This document shows, one piece after another, positions 21,168-33,357 of a stretch of DNA of 64,000 bases. Positions within the stretch are counted from its first letter, which is position 1; every line of letters begins with the position of its first letter. The position numbers and the translations under genes were made by a program. The DNA is taken from the NCBI GenBank assembly GCA_008973525.1, contig WACJ01000226.1:186001-250000 (forward strand). Reading direction: 5' to 3'. The stretch is from Stenopsyche tienmushanensis (lineage: Eukaryota > Arthropoda > Insecta > Trichoptera > Stenopsychidae). A model generated the notes under the pieces. It was not told the origin of the DNA, searched no databases, and saw only the letters and a list, made by a program, of their open reading frames with translations.

Positions 21168-22289
21168 TTTCCCATGCCATGTTATTAAAGCAACATCTAT
21201 TCAACTTATTGCAAATTATTTAGTAGTGTATGACAAATCAACATGGAAAGTAATAACATTGAACAGTTTGTAAATATTATCAAAATTACAAATCACAAAC
21301 AATCAAATTCAATATAACGAACGGCATCCAGCAAATTCAACCAGATTTATACGACAAAATCATCGAAAATTGAATTTAAACACGTACTACCAAACAAAGC
21401 CGTGGCGGACATTCGAACGATGTTATATTCCATACATAATGCCATTAAATGAAATAGAATTTGAATGGATTTATCACACAGAACTTGATTTATTTACATT
21501 CAAAAATTTAGTACTTCAATAATTTTCATAAATGAATCACCTGGAAATGGCTTTCAAAGCTTAGGGAAGTCTAGGACTGTAATTCGATGCATCCGGTAAC
21601 TTGTAGCTTTTCCTGTCTACCTTTATCTGGTAGCCAATGTGCACATTCTATGCAATTTCCTTGCTTCGAGTATCAATCGAATTTTCGTTCAAAGACTTCA
21701 GCTTTTATCGCATTTACTTTTATGCATTACATGTTTATATGTTTATTACATAGACACAAGTGTCCTTAAATTGTCTTATAATTTACCGAATAAAAATATA
21801 TTATTACTGAGAATCTTCTAGTAAAAATAGTTTCTGCAATTCTGTCATCTGTGTTTCTATACGTAACGCTGGAATATCATAAATTTGGCGAAATACTTAA
21901 TCTTTGCAAACCGGAGAACATACAGGATACGCTCTAATTTAAATCCACTTTGCTGTCAGCTCCGCCGCAGCGTGCAACAAGCTTGATAATGATCAGGCTC
22001 AATAAATGCACCTTGACTGTTGATAACACACAATATTCGTTAATTTCTTAATGTTCCTATCTTCCGTCTTTATATGTACTTGAAGTCTCGATTTATGCGG
22101 TTTCGATTTACACGTTTTCTCTCGGAACGTATCCACCGCTCAACGACGAAACATAGTTTCAGGCTTCGTAAAAATAAACAAGGCTTGAAAGAAAAATAAA
22201 TTGACCTGTTAGAAAATAAAGTATTTAAAGGAAGTATGGAAATACTGAGTGCGTGCTCACATCGGTCAGTGTTTTTCGTTCCAACGGTT
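21168..22289. other. No gene seen
   Basis: AT-rich sequence with a GC-richer patch at 21910-22010 (GTCAGCTCCGCCGCAGCGTG). Nothing recognised. Confidence 0.45.
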
Positions 22290-22454
22290 TCCTTTCGTCC
22301 TTTTGAGACGACGATAGAAGTTAGACAGGGGGACATTCTCTCTCCGATACCTGATAATATTGCATTGGAAGCAATCACGATGGAAATGGGAGATAGATTG
22401 GGATACACAAACCCATGGAAAGATATAATATATCTTGCCTTTACTTACGACTAG
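22290..22454 (+). pseudogene. Reverse transcriptase scrap
   Basis: Reads IEVRQGDILSPIPDNIALEA then ITMEMGDRLG. VRQGDxLSPxLFNIALE is the conserved reverse-transcriptase block just before the catalytic YADD. The following sequence (IIYLAFTYD) is a decayed YADD region lacking the motif. Only about 55 codons remain. Confidence 0.7.
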
Positions 22455-22930
22455 GGATTCTCATTTGTCGTTGGTTTTCATTTCTCAAGAAATGAGAATT
22501 CTCGACTTCATTTCTCGAGAAATCTCGATAAATTTTGATGGCAACTGCACTCAAATTATTATCAATAAAAAGGATAAATCTTCCCCGGTAAATGATCAAT
22601 TTTTCGCCAATTTTCACATGTAATATTAGGGTGTCCCATAAATTTCTTTCGTTTTCATATTAATATTTAATAATTTGTATTACATCAAAATTTATTGAAT
22701 AATATATGATCCATTCTGTTCTATTACCTTTCTCCATCTCTTCGGAAGCCTCACAATGCTTTCTTGCTAAAATTTCCCAGGTTTGTTGACAAAATATTGA
22801 TCAAGGTACATTTTTAATTTTTAATAAAAATTGATTTCTAAAATTTCTCAACAAATCAGAAAATTTCACAAGAAATGAGAATTCTCGATTTTGCATATTT
22901 CTCGAGAAATTCTCGAGAAGAAACATTAAT
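22440..22930. repeat. TTCTCGAGAAAT palindromic repeat split by a mariner fragment
   Basis: Repeated TTCTCGAGAAAT and AAATGAGAATTCTCGA motifs at 22475-22535 and again at 22845-22925. The mariner piece (22626-22810) lies between them, apparently inserted into an older palindromic repeat. Confidence 0.5.
22626..22810 (-). mobile_element. Mariner end fragment
   Basis: TTAGGGTGTCCCATAAATTT begins at 22626, followed by sequence matching the first ~185 bp of the 15968 element, including the coding tail for NKPGKFWQE. It ends abruptly at TCAAGGTAC. Confidence 0.8.
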
Positions 22931-25298
22931 GACGACATCGACGTCGTTGTGAGGCTTTGGCGACGCTTTAATAAGGTTGCAATAATATTAAAAGGGATAT
23001 CAAATACATAGGGTTAATCTTCAAGAAAAAGAACGTAATATATAATGAAATAACCTTCAGGATTCAATACGATAATCAAAATATATCAAATAATTGCTTT
23101 AATATATATTTTAATTACGCTAAAAAAAAGGGGTATACGATCGCGCTTAGTAATTATTTGACAGGTAAATTAAGAATCAAAATGTACCTATTTTCGATAT
23201 TTCGAATCTCCTGTCGAGCTCATGGACACGGAATAACTGCCGGCGTCATGTGAGCATACTTCGTCCAGTGCTATCAATGCGCGATATTGGGCCGTGCATT
23301 GCCCAATAAGAGAAGGGCGTGAGCAGCCCATATGCGGCTATCCATGTGAGAAGTATTCACGCATACCCTGCGTGTTCCTGTGCTTTTTTGGTGTTCACAC
23401 CGGAAACTGGACACATTTCAATTCAAAAAGCATATCAGTAGGGATCATTGGGACGCAGCTTCTTCTCCTTGAAACTTTTCATTTCAAACTGTAGCTTCGA
23501 TGATATTATTAATTATTTTTTGTTATTGTGTATCATTTAATCAATACATATAATTTAAATCAAAAAGATCAAATACTTGGCATATACGTAACAAATCGAG
23601 AGTTGCAGTGCTTTATTTGCCTTAGCAACCACCAGACCAATATGTGCCAACATAGAGCATCCACTAAATGTCACGAATAACGAACTGCATACACAAACAA
23701 TATTTATACTATGCCCATGTTATTTCCACAAGTGTAAACACTCAGCTGGATTTTTTTCGCAATCGGATTAACGGGATGGGAGAGCATTAAATACGAACAA
23801 ACAAATATATATATTTTTAATATTAGAAGATTGATTGGTCACGTAGTGGTTTGCGGGGGTGGAACATGGCCATTCGCAACATGATGCGCCTCGAAAGGTT
23901 CGTTTTAAGAAAACAATTTTAACCTTTTTGTGATGACTCCTCAGAATCCAAAGTTATGAGGAACCGAGTGGTAGCAAACTCGTCTAAAGACCTCGGCTAC
24001 GCTAGGCTTGAGCTTGAGACATTGGTGGGGGAGCCCCAGAAGAAAAGAAAATAGCGAAATGCGCCTAAATATAAATATAGGAGTTACCTAAATTAAAGTT
24101 AAAGTAAAGGAATCTGTCCAATATATACGCAATGTGCTGCAAATATAAAATTACTGCAGTCTTTTGAAGCAAATCAACTGGAATTAATCAAAAATCATTA
24201 TCAATTGTTATGTTTTAAACTTAAAATACACTAATAATTAACTCACAAATTCCATCAATGTAAATATTCAATATATAGAGCAATGGTCACATCGTGTCAA
24301 ATATATAACGATGCTTTCTTCCCTCAAAGCCGAGCAATAATCTTGATAAATACGTCTGTCTACATTATATTTTAGGGCATACAACTGAAGCCGATGCAAT
24401 ATGAATGTATAATATACGATCGTATCTCAAAATACATCTTCCATTCTAAAATATCTAATTCAACAAGGATGCAATTTACGTTCTATCCAACATTGCATCT
24501 ATAGATTTTGTCAAAAGCGACCGCGCCAGACATTACCGCAAGAAAATTGGATTTTCAAAGCTACAGGCATTATTGAGATATTTGATACATTCTCAAATAT
24601 AATAATATTTCATGAAAATGTGGTTTTATGATATTAAGCTAAAAGCATATTTTACTGGAAAATTTAAGTTATTCCTGGAACTTTAGATCGTGCCATAATC
24701 GAGCAATCAAGTGTGTTTTAATATTAGGTCATTTGCTCTCGTTTTTATGTTGACAGAAGGCGATTGAAACATCTTAAAATATTGGTGAACTTAACGGAAA
24801 ATTGGAAATATCCACACTATCTTCAACTAATCACTATCTCAAAAGAATACTCGCATTTCAACTATTTATATCCCATCCAATTTTTTCTATTCTATGCTTA
24901 ATGGAATGTGGAAGAAATTATCCATCTAAAGAATTAAATATTAACGATTTCGCTCCTCTTCTTAAAATTTATATTAAAATATACCATGGAAATCAATAAT
25001 CAGGGAAGTTGCAGCCTATCAAGTTTTTAATGTTGCCAACATTAATGATAATATATGTACTGAGATTAAATTAAAATATACATAGCTGAGTTTTTATCTA
25101 CAAGTAGTTTACATTAATTGTTGTTGATTGAGCGTCGTTTACTTTCGACATAAGGTGGCTAGGACTTCGGTGGACGTGGCTAAATTTAAAGCATGGAAAC
25201 TTGATTGAAATATTGCAAATTTAGCCTTAGGTAATTGGCCCTATTCTAATGTTGGAGAGACGCTCTGCGCCTCTCTCTCTCACTGCCCTCTTTGGCGC
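22931..25298. other. No gene recognised
   Basis: GC-richer patches at 23190-23490 and 23840-24050 contain no frame I can identify. 23708-23825 holds one unit of the 121-bp repeat. A 65-codon frame at 24802-24999 has no recognised features. 25250-25298 (CTCTCTCTCTC) is likely LINE 3' flank. Confidence 0.45.
23708..23825. repeat. 121-bp Helitron-like repeat, single diverged unit
   Basis: TATGCCCATGTTATT, then CGCAATCGGATTAACGG and GCATTAAATACGAACAAAC, matching the unit described at 17740. Confidence 0.6.
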
Positions 25299-26340
25299 TC
25301 AGATTTCTTCAACGTAACCACGCCAAAGATCCCAGTTCTTCTTGCTTGTCATCATGCTGTGAACCATGTTGTCAACGTTGAGCTCGGCTACCCAGAGTAC
25401 TTGTTTCAGCGTGTTTCTCGGGGGTGTCCAAGCCTCACAGTCAGTGACGATGCTTCCTTGCCAATCCGCTTTAGGTACGCACCGAAACATCCGTGTTCTC
25501 CACCGGCTTACGACCGAGATAAGTCGGTGGGTCCATCTTCCCTTGTTGGACTGATCCCATCTCCGTTGCCAGGCTTCCCTCAGTTTCTGGTCGTGTGTGG
25601 TGCTGCTTTCAGGATCTTCGTAGTCCAAGGCCCTCTTTTTTGCTCGGAGGTTCAGCGGTGGGATCCCAGCAATCACGAGGATCGCTTCTTCAGATACAGT
25701 TCCTAGACCCTGGCTAGCTTCCTTCTGTAGCTTTCATGTCTGAGTAACTCATGCCATATCGGAGCTCCGTACAGAAGGTTCAAGTGTATTACCTCATTTA
25801 TGGTACATCTTCTGCACTTTTTTGGTCCTTCACTGGTCACCTTCCGCGCCTTCTGCGCAGCTGCTTCAATATGCTTTCTGAATGTCAGATTTTTGTCCAA
25901 GAGGATCCCGAGGTGTCTCAGTGATTTGCCGTATTCAACTTCGTGATCGTTCACAACAAGCCTTTTGACCCTCAGTCTTCTTCTTCTACTGCAGATCATT
26001 GCCTCCGTTTTTCATGACGCCAGCTGCAGGCAATTTTCCCGCATCCATGCTTTGATTCTGACGAGGGCTTCATTGCCTGTTGCCTCCATTTCCCATGGAC
26101 ATCGAACTGTCATCAACAGTGCAACGTCATCCGCGAAAACAATGAGTTCTGCTCCGTGTGGCATCTTTATTGTCAGCAGACTGTTGCAGAGGATGTTCCA
26201 CAGAGTAGGCCCCAGGGGCTTCTACTGCATTCTCTTGAGGAGCAGAGTCTCTAAGATCTTCCCAAGACTATCCACCATGCACAGCGGTCTCATTGTGGCC
26301 TTACCCGGTTTCAGTACTATCGCCAGTCTGGCCGTTTTCC
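25299..26340 (-). pseudogene. R1-like LINE reverse transcriptase, internally deleted
   Basis: Minus strand, 5' to 3': WKTARLAIVLKPGK, RPLCMVDSLGKILETLLL, a stop, then GPTLWNILCNSLL, then FADDVALLMTV (the xADD catalytic motif), a frameshift, KSLRHLGILLDKNLTFRKHI, LLYGAPIWHELLR, and finally IAGIPPLNLRAKKRALDYED running to a stop at 25299. Order and motifs match R1-clade LINEs. The GVPQGS segment just before GPTLWN is missing, and the 5' half of the element is absent, cut at about 26340 by Helitron-like repeats. Non-functional. Confidence 0.88.
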
Positions 26341-26344
26341 ATTT

Positions 26345-26480
26345 ATATTTTTATATATTAGACTAAGCCTATGTTATTCGCGCAATTCTTAGCAATAAGT
26401 GGATGAAGTTTTATCGCAATCTGATGAACGGCATGGCAGCGCATTACATACGAACAAACATTATTCATTTTTATATTGTA
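26345..26480. repeat. 121-bp Helitron-like repeat
   Basis: TATATTAGACTAAGCCTATG, GCAATAAGTGGATGAAG, GCAATCTGATGAACGGCATG, then GCATTACATACGAACAAAC. It abuts the truncated 5' side of the R1-like LINE. Confidence 0.7.
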
Positions 26481-26649
26481 TATTAAGATGACAATCCACT
26501 TGAAAATGATTTAAATGGAGCTAAACGTTTTTATAGTGCATTTCAAAGATATGCATAACTTTTTAATGGCCCACAAATGATTACATGATTTACGGTAGAG
26601 GTTGCTTATAAATACACGTTAATGATTCATATTAAATCATTAAGAAAAA

Positions 26650-26721
26650 ATATTTAGCCGACGTTATTCATAAAAGTCAGCGCAATTCATTAAAATATGT
26701 CTCCCGTGCATAATGTGTTAA
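26650..26721 (-). repeat. TTAA-type transposon end (family P1)
   Basis: Minus strand from 26721: TTAACACATTATGCACGGG, AGACATATTTTAATGAATTG, then ATAACGTCGGC. Same order as the left end at 9619-9685 (TTAACCCATTATGTACAGG, CATATTTTTATGAATTACG, AACGTTGGC). Confidence 0.55.
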
Positions 26722-27548
26722 GAAGAAGAATCAATTCATGCATAAATTCTATCGTATATTTGATGTCGAGAGTTTGTTTTATTTTTAAAAAAATTTTATC
26801 ATTTAATGTTGAATCTTACAACGATATTCCTCTTTTTACTTCATTTAACAAACTGAAATGTCTCCTGTAAATTCTACGTAATTAAATATCTCCAACGGTT
26901 ATCATTTAATGTGCCTGTGCTGTATTTTCAAAGTATAAGAAACAATAATTCCACAACAACAGATATCAATCTGCGTACTTATTTATAAAATTACGCACTT
27001 ATGATAGTGAAGGAATACAAGCGAGAAATATAAATATCGCAGACGGTGCAAAAAGTAAGGGGGTTGATAAGGGGGAAAGATATGTGATGTGTGTATAAGT
27101 GGAGTTGGAGGTGCCCGTCTGTATTTAAAGGCTTCTCTTGCTACCCTACGCGTGCATTATCAGAAATTTGTTTTGGGGTTGTTGATAATTAATTTATGTA
27201 CTTTCTATAAAACGTAAAACAAACAAAATTATTCATAGGATGATTTATAAATTTTTAATTCAATTAACAAAGTAAATTCAACCCTTTGCATGTTTATTAA
27301 ATCAACATATTCCGAGCTATTAATACTCTTAAAAATTCACTATCTTGCATTTGTTTCAACTCATTAAGATGTAAAAGATGTTCGCAAATATTCGAAATGT
27401 TTCAAATAAATAGAAAATATTCGTCGAAACTTGGAAAAATACTGATAAACACTGTAAAAAAAATACAGACGGGGTGGATGCAAGATAAATGAACACATTG
27501 TTAACTGTATGAGGGGTAGAAATACATCGCATTTATTATCCCAAAACA
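26722..27548. other. No gene seen
   Basis: AT-rich; short minus-strand open frames only. Nothing recognised. Confidence 0.5.
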
Positions 27549-27549
27549 A

Positions 27550-27615
27550 AGTGTTAGTATAGTGGCTTAGATCCTGGACTCGTATTGTAAAGGTTCGGGT
27601 TCAAATCCAGACTGT
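27550..27615 (+). repeat. tRNA-Asp-like SINE head
   Basis: GTGTTAGTATAGTGGCTTAG resembles the tRNA-Asp 5' region with its A box (TTAGTATAGTGG), and GGTTCGGGTTCAAATCC further on is a good B box. These are the two internal RNA polymerase III promoter elements. The cloverleaf is not intact, so it is a tRNA-derived SINE rather than a tRNA gene. Confidence 0.65.
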
Positions 27616-28260
27616 GGAAAAATTTTTCTCCGTATCAACAAATTTAGGAGATTTAAAATATTAATATCAGGTTTACCCTGAATTCCGGATTGTATCGTCA
27701 TCAGATATTTAAATGCCAGTACGAATTGATGACCGCTTGAGTCCTCATTTTCATATAAGACCATCAATGTGACTGATGACTGATGTGACCGATTTCCCGA
27801 CAAATTATTTATTTCCGCCGCTGCTGATGAATATTTATATACTATAATACTTTGATGTGATTTGTAATTATATTACGGAGGAATACAAAAATTCTGAATC
27901 CCGTGTCTATTATATTTCATATCGATATTCGCATTATTAGAGTCGATGTGTAGTAAATACATCACCGGTAGGGAAAGTTAATATAACAATTTGAAAAACA
28001 TATAACTACTGAATATATATATACATAGATTAGACAGTTACTGCCCCCAGGGCGTCGGCTAAGCTCGCCAATTTAATAGTTACGCCATTATTTCCAAGCG
28101 TCCAGATTTCGGCAGGAATGTTTCGATTTAGTAGCCTTCATCGTGCTGGTGAGGTGTACGATTTCTGTTAGATAAAAATTTCAATCCCGAATTTTTCGGG
28201 TATACGCTTACTAATCCCGGATGACACATCAAGATTCATGCTTTGATGGACGTCAAAAGG
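27550..28260 (+). mobile_element. Composite repeat S, copy 1 (with tRNA-like head)
   Basis: tRNA-like head, then CATCAGATATTTAAATGCCAG, ACCATCAATGTGACTGATGA, a block with ATTATATTACGGAGGAATAC and GTAGTAAATACATCACCGG, GATTAGACAGTTACTGCCC, and a tail with CCCGAATTTTTCGGG. Parts of this series recur at 29.2, 36.8, 40.7 (reversed), 41.85 and 47.6 kb. Confidence 0.7.
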
Positions 28261-29189
28261 ACTTAAAGAAATTATCCCAATGAGACAGAGTCAAAGTCAT
28301 CTATTTTATTCAGTAAAAATATATTTTAATGAGTAAGCCAAAACAATAATTAAATATTAGCTCTAATTTAACACATCAGTAATCCCTGTAAATCTATAAG
28401 CGCTACAGAATTTAAATATTAATATTTATTTGAACCCAATTTATATATTATGTCCAAGGTTGTTACTGATTTATTTTTTAATTTAAAATACGACTTATTT
28501 TCAAACAAACAAAGGCAATGCAGACCTTTGTGATGCGATATTGGGAATTTACTGTCGGGCAAGTACTCTATTGAAAGATGGTCTGAATATGATATGAAGC
28601 ATTCAATTTGACCAGAAATCAATTACACAGAGTACTTCAACTGTACTCCCCACAAATTCAATTATGCTTGATTCCAAAAATTTAACCATTTGCACGATAG
28701 AAATTCAAATTATGATTGAAATTTAAGCCAATGCACTTTATTAAATGCACCTTTCATGTAAATTCAATGAAAGTTTTTTAAATGCGCTGTTGAACGTCTG
28801 GAATAAACTTCCTTGTTTGTCCAACTTGTTGGTGTATTCCGCACATTTTCATCCACCCTTTCATTTTATATCCCAGACGATGAAATAAATTTAATAAAAC
28901 GGAATATAATGTATGATTTGATTTCATCCAGCAATTTTTCCTTTGCAAATAACATGCATTTCGCAGACCGAACGCTTATAAGTGCACACTTTCTTTCGCC
29001 ATTGAATTGCTTATAAAATAAAACATCGACTGTTAAAATGAACAATAAAGTAAATATATCATGAAAAAACATTAGTCTCTGTGGATAGAAAATCAATAAT
29101 TTGATACATCTCACTCACAACACAATCAAAATAACATTGACACGATGTAATACAGGGACTTTTAATAGGAACGTTCGAAATTTGTTGGA

Positions 29190-29440
29190 TTATTATTCCG
29201 TCGCTGCAGATGAATACTTATATTCTATAATACTTTGATGTGATTCGTAATTATATTACGGAGGAATACAAAAATTCTGAAGCCCGTATCTATAATATTT
29301 CATATCGATATTCCCATTATTAGAGTCGAGGTGTAGTAAATACATCACCGGTAGGGAAAGGTAAATATAACAATTTTAAAAACTCATATGTAGTGTATAT
29401 ATGTATACATAAATTAGACAGTTACTGCCCCTAGGCATCA
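29190..29440 (+). repeat. Composite repeat S, copy 2 (middle block)
   Basis: CGTCGCTGCAGATGAATACT through ATTATATTACGGAGGAATAC, CATCACCGGTAGGGAAAGG and GATTAGACAGTTACTGCCCC. Lacks the head and the tail. Confidence 0.75.
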
Positions 29441-29959
29441 GTGATCTGAAAGCTATCAAACGCAAATTGCTCAAATAATTGAGGAAAGGCGAAAAAATAG
29501 TGCTTAATCAATTGAAATATTCTTCAATAAAATTTTCTCGACTCTTTTGAATATTTTTCCTTGAAAAAACGTCAGTTAATCGACCAAGTCGTCTTCAATG
29601 CACTCTTAGCCCCTGCTTTAAAATTTTGAATAGTGACTAATGAATGTAAATCCACTCTGTAGGCGACATTTATTTCTTGTTTTATTTATATACTGCGTTT
29701 TTCCTCGCTTTGCCAAGAACTCAATGAGTGCTCGATACTCGAATATTATCATCTTCAAAGAAGCGCTCATATCTTTTAAATTGTCTCCATTGACTGCTAC
29801 TACTAGATTAATTATGAGATCGATTTTATTCTAATTATACTTTTAAATATTGTAGTACCTTAATCAATAATTTTTGAGGGTTTTAAGCTCATTAAGTTTA
29901 ACGTATTGATACAGCGAATATATCGATCGCCCATTTGTGGCTTGACCAAATCATCGAAA

Positions 29960-30480
29960 ATATAGGATGTACCCGTAAAGGTTTTCGTTTTTTAAATGAA
30001 AGATTTGAATGCTCATATTTTTTTAATTATTTTTAACATATTCCATCGTTATATATAACCTCTCTTCCCCTATCTGGTAGCATTTAATGCCTCTGCCATA
30101 AAATACCGCGGGCTTTGAACGAATATATTCTAAAAGCCCATTTTTGATCTCATCGGCTCGATTGTTTTGTAATTTTTCCCATCCAAATTATCCTGCATAG
30201 ATCTAAAACGATGGAAAACTGACGGAGCGATGCCTGGAGAATAAGGAGGATGTCGAATTGTCTTCCATTCAAGGCTGTTTATTTTTTGTTTTCGGACACT
30301 TGTCTTCGATACACGAGAAAGAATAGTTTTTTTTGTATTTCCACCGCAAAACGGTCTAATTGTTCACAATGAAGTATTGCAATTATTGTTTTTCCAGGTT
30401 GAAGTGTTTCTAAATGAATGATGCCCTTGTAGTCCCACCAAACAAACAAGTTTTGCTATCTGATCCTTCGATAGTCATTG
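29960..30480 (-). pseudogene. Second mariner-type transposase remnant
   Basis: Minus strand: WWDYKGIIHLETLQPGKTII and ILHCEQLDRF, then after frameshifts HPPYSPGIAPSVFHRFRSM, QDNLDGKNYKTIE, and near the end LPDRGREVIYNDG. These are the WWDxKGxIxxELL, HPPYSPDxAPSDxHLFRSM and LPxRWxKVI blocks of mariner transposases. The final catalytic Asp (SPDxAPSD) is replaced (SPGIAPSV). It is a different subfamily from the copies at 16 and 38.8 kb. A possible terminus, GGATGTACCCGTAAAGG, lies near 29965. Confidence 0.8.
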
Positions 30481-31352
30481 ATTTTTATATCCATAATTAG
30501 AGTGAAGTACTATTTATGGACGTTGAGTTAATTCAGTAAAACAAGTTATTAGATTCATCTAATCACACAATAAATAGAAAATACAATAGACATTATTTTG
30601 GCTTAAAATAATTTTAATTGGATATTAATAAATATATGAAAAGCTGAAGAATGGTATTCTGTAAATTCGGATCATTGACATTATCGAAGATCAGACTAAA
30701 AATGGTTGTGACCTTTGAGTCGTTCAATTATTGAAGACGAATTGATTTAGTCTGGTCCCATATCAAATTAAAACTTAATTGAATTACTATAGACAAATAA
30801 TGCAAATTAAAGCAGACGAGTCTCGCAAAGAAGATTTCATCGTTTTAATTGTCAATCAAAAATATTTGAAGCATCAACGCACTTTCAAAATTTTATACAA
30901 ATGTTTGCCAAATCAAATAGTATAAACTTTGAACTATTATAGCCGTCAAACCACCGATAACAGCGCTCTCATTTTTTATTGTATTTTTATTACAATCTTT
31001 ATGAACAATTCTTTAATATTACGAAGGTTTTCCTATATTTTTTTTATTATTTTCCCTATAATTAAGGTTTAATTATACGAAGGAAAATACGATGCATTCA
31101 AATAATTTTATACAAGCGAAGCGCTTATATTTTAATGTGAAAAATTTGGAGCAGTGAGTGATTATTAAAAAGCAAAGAGCAGCTCAGATCATAATTTGAA
31201 TCGCCCGAAAATAGTTTGTAAAAAAACATGATTGTTTGTGGCTTGAGCACAACTGATGGTATAATGCGCATTAAATGTGAATTAAGGGTGTACAATTTGT
31301 AAAGGAGAGCAGTTAGGGGGGGCTTTAGACTCTAAGCCACCCTCCTCACTTA
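30481..31352. other. No gene seen
   Basis: AT-rich with nothing recognised. Confidence 0.5.
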
Positions 31353-31470
31353 CTATAACCTGCGCAACTTGATCAAATAAACCGGTTCTTGCTCGATTGC
31401 CGAAGCTAAGCAACGTTGGGCCAGGTCAGTACCTGGATGAGTGATCACTTGGGAGCAATGATTATTGGCC
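31353..31470 (+). pseudogene. 5S rRNA-like pseudogene
   Basis: From ACCGGTTCTTGCTCGATTGC through GCTAAGCAACGTTGGGCCAG, GTCAGTACCTGGATGAGTG and ATCACTTGGGAGCAATG, the order and spacing match eukaryotic 5S rRNA, including the A-box and C-box promoter regions; ATTATTGGCC matches its 3' end. The first ~30 bases are poorly conserved, so the terminal helix would not close. A T-run follows, as a pol III terminator would. It could be a degenerate 5S gene or the head of a 5S-derived SINE. Confidence 0.75.
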
Positions 31471-32184
31471 CACATTTTTTTTAATAATACTCGCTTTTCT
31501 TATCCTATCTGTATCAATCGTCTATGAATTATAAGCAAATAAATTCATTTTGAATGGATGCTGCTGATACCTTCCCATATTTAAATAGAAAAAGAAAGAC
31601 AAATTAGTTCCATAATTAAAATCCCTATTGAGCGTTTTGAAAAAATATCAAAGTGATTGAAATAAGAATTGACACAGGAGACGTACAAGAATTTTTAATT
31701 ATCAGGCTAATAACGCCAATCGCCTCAAGTTTAATATAGGACTTCATATTTCATAAACTTGTATTAAATTAATTATTATTAAGGTCAAATTGACCTTTAT
31801 TAAAATTTTAATAAAAATGAAATAATGAAAATGTCGATTAAAAATGAAGATTCAAGGCATCCTTAAAATTTCGCAGGTAGGCGTTATATGGACGATTTGA
31901 GCAATTTAATTTTAAAAGGCAAGTTAACAAATGTATTAAATTTACAGCGTAATACAATGAGCTTTCTAAATTTAGTAGATTGAAAATTAGTTTGCACATA
32001 TCGAACCAACCATTTTTTCAAAGCGTCGCTTATATTTCTAATACAATATTATTATTTATTCAAATAATAATCTTAAACATTACAATTACCATGTTCTTTA
32101 TTGTTATGTTAAGCTTCAACTGAATTTCCAAAGTCTTAAGATTATACATACGAAAATACAAAGATAAAAATAAATACTCATTTA
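31471..32184. other. No gene seen
   Basis: AT-rich with nothing recognised. Confidence 0.5.
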
Positions 32185-33357
32185 CACTCGAATCTCTTTT
32201 TGTGCGATTTCGAAGTTATGCGATTTTTTTTCAAGCAAGTTTTTATTTTTTTAATTTCATAAAGAGTACGTATCAAGATATTTTGGATGAAATAGGAACT
32301 AAATTATCAACCATAACCGAAATTTGGAAAAAAGTTATAATTTGTGACTGTGCAAATTTTTAACGCGTTTCTTTCGAAACTATTTTTTTCAACACGGTTG
32401 ACATATTTAAAACTGGCAAAATAAGGACGAAATGAATTGACAGAATTTTTTTTAAACAGTTGCCATTTTGTGATTTATTTATTTTTTGAGTTAGGGACTA
32501 TAGTGACATCTTTACTAATTATGAATTATATTGTTGGAAAGAGAAAATCTACACAAAACAATGATGACATTTAAATGTGATCCTGTTTTTTTTTTTAAAA
32601 AAATTTATGCGATTTTGGATATATTTTATATAGTTGTTTCAAAGTTATGCGGTTTTTAAAATCCATGGAACGCGTTTTCATTTTTTCTGTGTAAGTCTTT
32701 TTTTTTGTGCGATTTTCTGCGGAACGCATCTACCGCATAAAAAAAGTTTAAGCGTATATAGAAATATTTTGATTAACGTTGAATTCTCTTGATAATTTTG
32801 ATTTGCATTTTTCCAATGTTTCGACGTTTGAAAATATATTCTCCAAGTGAATTTCCAAAATTCCAACTATTTCCGGAGTTATAGCTATTTTAGTGTCTAG
32901 AAATCTTTTAACGCGTTTTTCTCGAAACTACTTTTTTCAACACGGTTGAAACGGATTTACGCGGATTTTCATAAAGATGACATTTACACTGGGTATAATT
33001 TTTCTCAACAACGAAATCATGATAAAGCGATGATAGTTTGTAATTAAAATAATTAGTATTTCTCTAATGGATGTCTGGCATTTGAGGTGCCAGATGTCAG
33101 ATATCCTTAAAATTTTACCAATGATGCAAGACGTCTTTTAAATGTTACCAAAAATTTCATTTTTTAATTGCCTTATTGTTTTTTTATTAACTTTTTTTAT
33201 GCGATTTTGAATACATTTTATATATCTGTTTCGAAGTTATGCGGTTTTTAAAATTCATAGAATCCATCTTTACTTTTTCTATGAAAGTCATAGCTTTTTT
33301 TGTGCGATTTTCTGTGGAACGCATCTACCGCACAAAAAAAGTTTTAAGTGTATATTA
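32185..33357 (+). mobile_element. TATGCGG-type element, left arm of a large inverted repeat
   Basis: Begins TACACTCGAATCTCTTTTTG (then TGCGATTTCGAAGTTATGCG) and ends ACAAAAAAAGTTTTAAGTGT followed by ATA. Internal blocks (TTTTTTATGCGATTTTG, GTTATGCGGTTTTTAAAAT, GGAACGCATCTACCGCA) appear twice, near 32605-32755 and 33200-33355, so this copy has an internal duplication. It also contains TTAACGCGTTTCTTTCGAAA, related to the 3' motif of the Mutator-like elements. Much of it is the reverse complement of 34544-35175. Confidence 0.6.

Noticed and set aside
22070..22408. 112-codon minus-strand frame opposite the reverse transcriptase scrap
   Set aside because: It is the shadow of the plus-strand IEVRQGDILSPI reverse transcriptase block.
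25359..26366. Long plus-strand frames over 25.36-26.37 kb
   Set aside because: Antisense shadows of the R1-like reverse transcriptase, whose FADD and LLYGAPIW motifs are on the minus strand.
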